Positions 35,986 to 39,060 of a stretch of DNA of 39,060 bases are shown piece by piece. Both the position numbers and the translations under genes were made by a program. Source of the stretch: Bacteroidales bacterium (GTDB lineage Bacteria; Planctomycetota; Planctomycetia; Gemmatales; Gemmataceae); assembly GCA_026931725.1 (NCBI GenBank), contig JAIXLE010000259.1, positions 1-39,060 on the forward strand, given 5' to 3'. The notes under the pieces are model-generated. The model was given only the letters and a program-made list of their open reading frames with translations, had not been told where the DNA came from and did no database searches. Positions within the stretch are counted from its first letter, which is position 1. The number at the start of each line of letters is the position of its first letter.

Positions 35986-37257
35986 CTACTTCGTTGTGGT
36001 GGGTGTTGATGGCGGCGCGGGCAATCTCCCACTGGAGTTAGGTAGGCGATCGGGAGCAACTTTGACTTTGGGTCGGATTTTTTGGATCCCTTCCGCAACC
36101 ACCCAATCCTCAGATGACAATCCCGATTCGATGGCAATCAATCCATCGTCTTTGGTGCCAACTTTCACGGGGCGATATTCGATCGTATCGTCTGGCTTTA
36201 ATACAAATACAAATCGCCCTTGCTGATCAGACAAGACACATTCTTCCGCAATCATGACTCGATCACGGCTCTCACTGGTCGGGAAACGGATTCGCGCATA
36301 CATTCCGCTGGACAGTGTCCGGTCTGCATTGTCCAAAAGTGCCCGGAGTCGCACCGTTCCGGTATCAGATTCATACCGCGGTTCTCGGAAATTCAGTACG
36401 CCTTTGTGAGGGAAATCAGTTTCCGTTTCGACGCTCACTTCCACGGGGATCATCCCATCTGACCAGAGCGGCCGCCAGGATAACCCACCGATCAGGGGAG
36501 CCAATGTCCGCAGGGGTTTGACGCGCGCCTCATATTCGATGGCATCGCGTTCTGGCACATCAAAGTAAACATAAATCGGATCTTGATCCACCATGACTGT
36601 CAATAAAGTGGCATCAATGTATCCAACTAGGTTCCCTTCCGTCACTTGTGTCCGGCTAACTCGTCCAGAAATGGGAGAGTAGATTTTCGTGTAACTCAAA
36701 TCCAATTCTGCCGCGGCGAGCTTGGCTTTGGCTTGGTCAATTGCGGCACTAGCCTGCCCAACCGCTGCCACCGCGATCTTATGTGTCGCAATCGCCTGGT
36801 CGAGTTCCTCCATGCTGACCCCGCCTCCCGTACCGGCAATCTTGCGGAGGCGGTCTAGGCTGGCTTTGGAACGGGCTTCTTCCGCGATGGCACGCTTCAA
36901 ATCTGCTTCAGCACGATCCAGCGCGGCCGCGGCATCGTTACGAACAACTTGATAGGCGCTAGGATCAATCTCGTACAGGAGTACACCTTCTTTAATCTCT
37001 GTTCCTTCCGGCACATGAATTTTCAGAAGCCGTCCGCGAATTTGTGGACGGATTTCTACCCGTTGGATCGCTTCCACAAATCCGGTGTATTCTCCAACAT
37101 CGGCTAATCGACGCACAACGGGTTGGATGGCGGTGACTTTCGCCGGGGGCGGTGCGGGAGGAACCGGGCGGGTCGGCGAACAACCCCAAAGCCCGACCAC
37201 CAGCAACACAAGCAAAACGGTCGGTTTGGTGAATTCCATAAGAGTCAGACGCACCAT
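35986..37257 (-). CDS. RND efflux periplasmic adaptor (membrane fusion protein)
   Basis: Links the RND pump to an outer-membrane channel. A signal anchor (MEFTKPTVLLVLLVVGLWGC, with a Cys in a lipobox-like LWGC) suggests a lipid-attached adaptor like AcrA. A proline-rich linker is followed by the lipoyl half-motifs at about residues 65-95 (YTGFVEAIQRVEIRPQIRGR; IHVPEGTEIKEGVLLYEID), a helical hairpin at about 100-170 with regular Ala/Lys/Glu (AAALDRAEADLKRAIAEEA), the second lipoyl half with YTKIYSPISGRVSRT, then beta-barrel and membrane-proximal domains. It ends with a Pro/Thr-rich tail (LPAPPSTPTTTK). ATG 37257 is given; an in-frame ATG at 37239 also yields a complete signal. It is the first gene of the efflux operon, behind a palindromic operator. 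Confidence 0.95.
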   Translation of the reverse strand: MVRLTLMEFTKPTVLLVLLVVGLWGCSPTRPVPPAPPPAKVTAIQPVVRRLADVGEYTGFVEAIQRVEIRPQIRGRLLKIHVPEGTEIKEGVLLYEIDPSAYQVVRNDAAAALDRAEADLKRAIAEEARSKASLDRLRKIAGTGGGVSMEELDQAIATHKIAVAAVGQASAAIDQAKAKLAAAELDLSYTKIYSPISGRVSRTQVTEGNLVGYIDATLLTVMVDQDPIYVYFDVPERDAIEYEARVKPLRTLAPLIGGLSWRPLWSDGMIPVEVSVETETDFPHKGVLNFREPRYESDTGTVRLRALLDNADRTLSSGMYARIRFPTSESRDRVMIAEECVLSDQQGRFVFVLKPDDTIEYRPVKVGTKDDGLIAIESGLSSEDWVVAEGIQKIRPKVKVAPDRLPNSSGRLPAPPSTPTTTK

Positions 37258-37287
37258 AAGTGTCTCAACTGTGGAGCGATCATTTTA

Positions 37288-37313
37288 ATGACGGACTCGT
37301 CAGTCATAATATA
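37288..37313 (-). promoter_or_regulatory. Palindromic operator next to a -10 box, RND promoter
   Basis: ATGAC-G-GAC-TC-GTC-A-GTCAT (37288-37307) is a 20-bp dyad of the form ATGACnGACnnGTCnGTCAT, the size and shape of TetR-family operators. On the minus strand it is immediately preceded by TATATT (37313-37308), a likely -10 box, about 50 bp before the adaptor ATG. A repressor bound here would block initiation. No regulator gene is adjacent. Confidence 0.6.
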
Positions 37314-37479
37314 CACGAATCGCCGCCGCGCACTTACACGACTTTCTTGGCAATTGTCGTCTTTGTGGAATAAATCGCTACGACAGTATGGAGAAGATGG
37401 GGAAGAGAATTGGGCAGGAAAACCATATTTCATGCAGCGGAAATCATTTACACTGTTGCTACATCCATGAGGTGGGAAA

Positions 37480-37553
37480 TACCCCCGACAGGAGTCGAAC
37501 CTGTGACATCAGCTTTAGGAAAGCTGCGCTCTATCCATCTGAGCTACGGGGGC
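37480..37553 (-). tRNA. tRNA-Arg (anticodon CCU)
   Basis: On the minus strand the cloverleaf runs from GCCCCCG (37553-37547) to CGGGGGT plus discriminator A (37487-37480). The D-arm GCTCAGATGGATAGAGC and anticodon stem CAGCT/AGCTG surround loop TTCCTAA, giving anticodon CCU for AGG codons. The T-arm is ACAGG-TTCGACT-CCTGT. The acceptor stem closes with a G-U pair at 1-72. CCA is not encoded and must be added after transcription. TAGAAT at 37587-37582 may be its -10 box. Confidence 0.95.
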
Positions 37554-37719
37554 CACACTGTCGTTGGGCAGCTGATTAGAGATTCTACTCTGTCCGATTG
37601 CGATTGGCTATAGCGTACTTTACTCGCTTCATGTGCTGATGAACTGTCGACACACGCGGGCGTGATGCGATCAGGCGTGTTTCCGATAGCATCACAATAT
37701 CCTCGGGATTGGGAATCTA

Positions 37720-39060
37720 TTATAACCGCGTGCTGTATCGCTTGCTCGGTTGACCGTATACGGGTTGTCGTCGTGGTTCGGGTTCGGTCGGAGTATTGGC
37801 CGTGTCGTTTTGCGAATCCTCTCTTGATGAATCAATTACCTCACGGCGACGCGGCGTGTATGCTGAAAACCCTTCACATTTATCTTCATCAATGAGCCGA
37901 TTGATGGTCATTTCAATATCGGTGAGATGGCCGCCTTGCTCAGGTGTCACGAACGAAATGGCGACACCATCTTTCCCGATTCGCCCCGTGCGGCCAATGC
38001 GGTGGACATAGTTTTCGATGTCGTTGGGAAGATCAAAATTGATGACGTGACTAATCCCGGAAACATCGATTCCCCGGCTAGCGACATCCGTGGCAATCAG
38101 ATAGTGGATTTTGGCGGCACGAAATCCGGCCATAATCCGCTCACGGTACGATTGTGGCAAATCACCGTGTGTCACCGCGACACCTTTGACATTTTTCTTA
38201 AGTTGAAGATAGAGCCGATCCGCTCGCCGTTTCCGTTCCACAAAAATGATGCATTGGCGTGGTTTTTCGCGTTCGATCACTTTGAGCAGCAGTTCAAATT
38301 TGCGATCTTCATCAACGGTGATATAGGTTTGGCGAATCTTGTCGACGGTCAGGACTTGCGGTGAGAGATTGAGGTGAATCGGTTCTCGCATGTAATGACT
38401 AACAAGCCGTTTGATTTCCTCGGGCACGGTTGCAGACATCAACAGCGTTTGTCGGGAATCCGGGCAGCGGCGGAGAATCCGCTCAATATCGGGGCGAAAC
38501 CCAATATCGAGCATCCGATCCGCTTCATCCAGAACCACATAACGAACATGATCGAAGGTGAGCGAACCCCGTCGCAGGTGGTCAATTATCCGCCCCGGTG
38601 TGCCGACAACCAGATCGCAACCACGGGATAAACCCTCCAATTGTTTGCCCATCCCCGTACCGCCGTAGACGGCAACCGTTCGGAATTTGGAACTGGGGGC
38701 GAGTTTTTCCGCTTCCTTGGCCACTTGAAGTGCGAGTTCTCGTGTGGGGCACATGACTAAGCCGATTGGCCCGGCCAGTGGATGTGGTCGCCAGCGGTTC
38801 AAAAACGGGATCAGGAACGCGGCCGTTTTGCCAGTGCCGGTCTGAGCTTGCCCAATCACATCCATTCCCCGCATGGCTTTGGGGATAACCGCCGCTTGCA
38901 CGGGAGTTGTGTGTGTGTAACCGGCCTGTGTGATAGCGTGCTGCAACGGCTTAATGAGTTTGAGATCCGAATAACTGACTACAGAAGAATCGGATACAAT
39001 CGGAATGTGCGAATTCGCTTCAGGTAGGGAGCAGTTTAGTCGATGGGAACCGTGCGAAAG
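37720..39060 (-). CDS. DEAD-box RNA helicase, RhlE-like (5' end not resolved)
   Basis: ATP-dependent RNA helicase, probably acting in ribosome assembly or mRNA turnover. Motifs in order: Q motif YTHTTPVQ, I AQTGTGKT, Ia PTRELALQ, Ib TPGRIIDHL, II VLDEADRML, III SAT, IV QCIIFVERK, V ATDVASRGIDV, VI HRIGRTGRIG. A short Arg/Pro-rich C-terminal tail (EPEPRRQPVYGQPSKRYS) follows. A TTG at 38946 is a possible start, but the frame continues upstream as VSYSDLKLIKPLQHAI, which supplies the aromatic residue and hydrophobic pattern normally preceding the Q motif. The frame is open to the right edge with no ATG or GTG, so the true start is either an unusual codon or outside the window. Confidence 0.9.
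   Translation of the reverse strand, partial: LSHGSHRLNCSLPEANSHIPIVSDSSVVSYSDLKLIKPLQHAITQAGYTHTTPVQAAVIPKAMRGMDVIGQAQTGTGKTAAFLIPFLNRWRPHPLAGPIGLVMCPTRELALQVAKEAEKLAPSSKFRTVAVYGGTGMGKQLEGLSRGCDLVVGTPGRIIDHLRRGSLTFDHVRYVVLDEADRMLDIGFRPDIERILRRCPDSRQTLLMSATVPEEIKRLVSHYMREPIHLNLSPQVLTVDKIRQTYITVDEDRKFELLLKVIEREKPRQCIIFVERKRRADRLYLQLKKNVKGVAVTHGDLPQSYRERIMAGFRAAKIHYLIATDVASRGIDVSGISHVINFDLPNDIENYVHRIGRTGRIGKDGVAISFVTPEQGGHLTDIEMTINRLIDEDKCEGFSAYTPRRREVIDSSREDSQNDTANTPTEPEPRRQPVYGQPSKRYSTRL

Noticed and set aside
37480..37553. Integrative element at the tRNA-Arg gene
   Set aside because: tRNA genes are common integration sites, but no integrase and no repeat of the tRNA 3' end is present.

Overview
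The window looks like chromosomal DNA from a planctomycete, probably a Gemmata-like lineage. This is an inference from gene content: large exported proteins of no recognised family, an MCE/OmpA-type envelope protein, an atypical sigma factor, moderate-to-high GC, and a mix of genes with perfect Shine-Dalgarno (SD) sites and genes with none. There are no phage, transposase, plasmid or CRISPR genes. Most of the window is housekeeping metabolism interleaved with envelope functions, in short operons on alternating strands.

Layout: 14-2061 (minus) two overlapping family-2 glycosyltransferases. 2410-3300 (plus) a DapA/NanA-family lyase, convergent with a TPR-like protein (3395-4207, minus). 4321-10884 (minus) is a run argH > exported glycerophosphodiesterase > lysA, then a large exported HEAT-like protein with an embedded receiver-like domain. 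11042-12676 (plus) an exported protein of unknown function. 12709-13602 (minus) a Gfo/Idh/MocA-type oxidoreductase. 13657-19628 (minus) runs GT4 glycosyltransferase > hotdog thioesterase > LolD-like ATPase > 1160-residue FtsX-type permease. 19971-23945 (minus) is glnE followed 3 bp later by a Wza-like export lipoprotein, with a 94-bp near-perfect hairpin just downstream. 24030-26047 (plus) holds a ThiS-ThiG fusion and psuG. 26065-28274 (minus) holds an MCE-OmpA protein followed by a divergent sigma factor. 28514-32623 (plus) holds a phosphohexomutase, a Rad52/DdrA-like protein and a second Gfo/Idh/MocA oxidoreductase that needs a -1 shift at a CCCTTTTT run. 32704-37257 (minus) is an RND efflux pair with a palindromic operator in its promoter. 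37480-37553 (minus) is tRNA-Arg(CCU), and 37720 to the right edge is a DEAD-box RNA helicase.

Genes that probably work together: argH and lysA (arginine and lysine synthesis, transcribed with a phosphodiesterase); the lipoprotein-export-type ABC ATPase and permease; the RND adaptor and pump; and the MCE protein with its sigma factor. The least ordinary items are the ThiSG fusion, the frameshifted oxidoreductase with a canonical slippery heptamer, the receiver-like domain in an exported protein, the MCE-OmpA fusion, the 94-bp hairpin, and two palindromic operator candidates (RND and rad52-like promoters). I did not find a clear multi-gene defence or other novel system.
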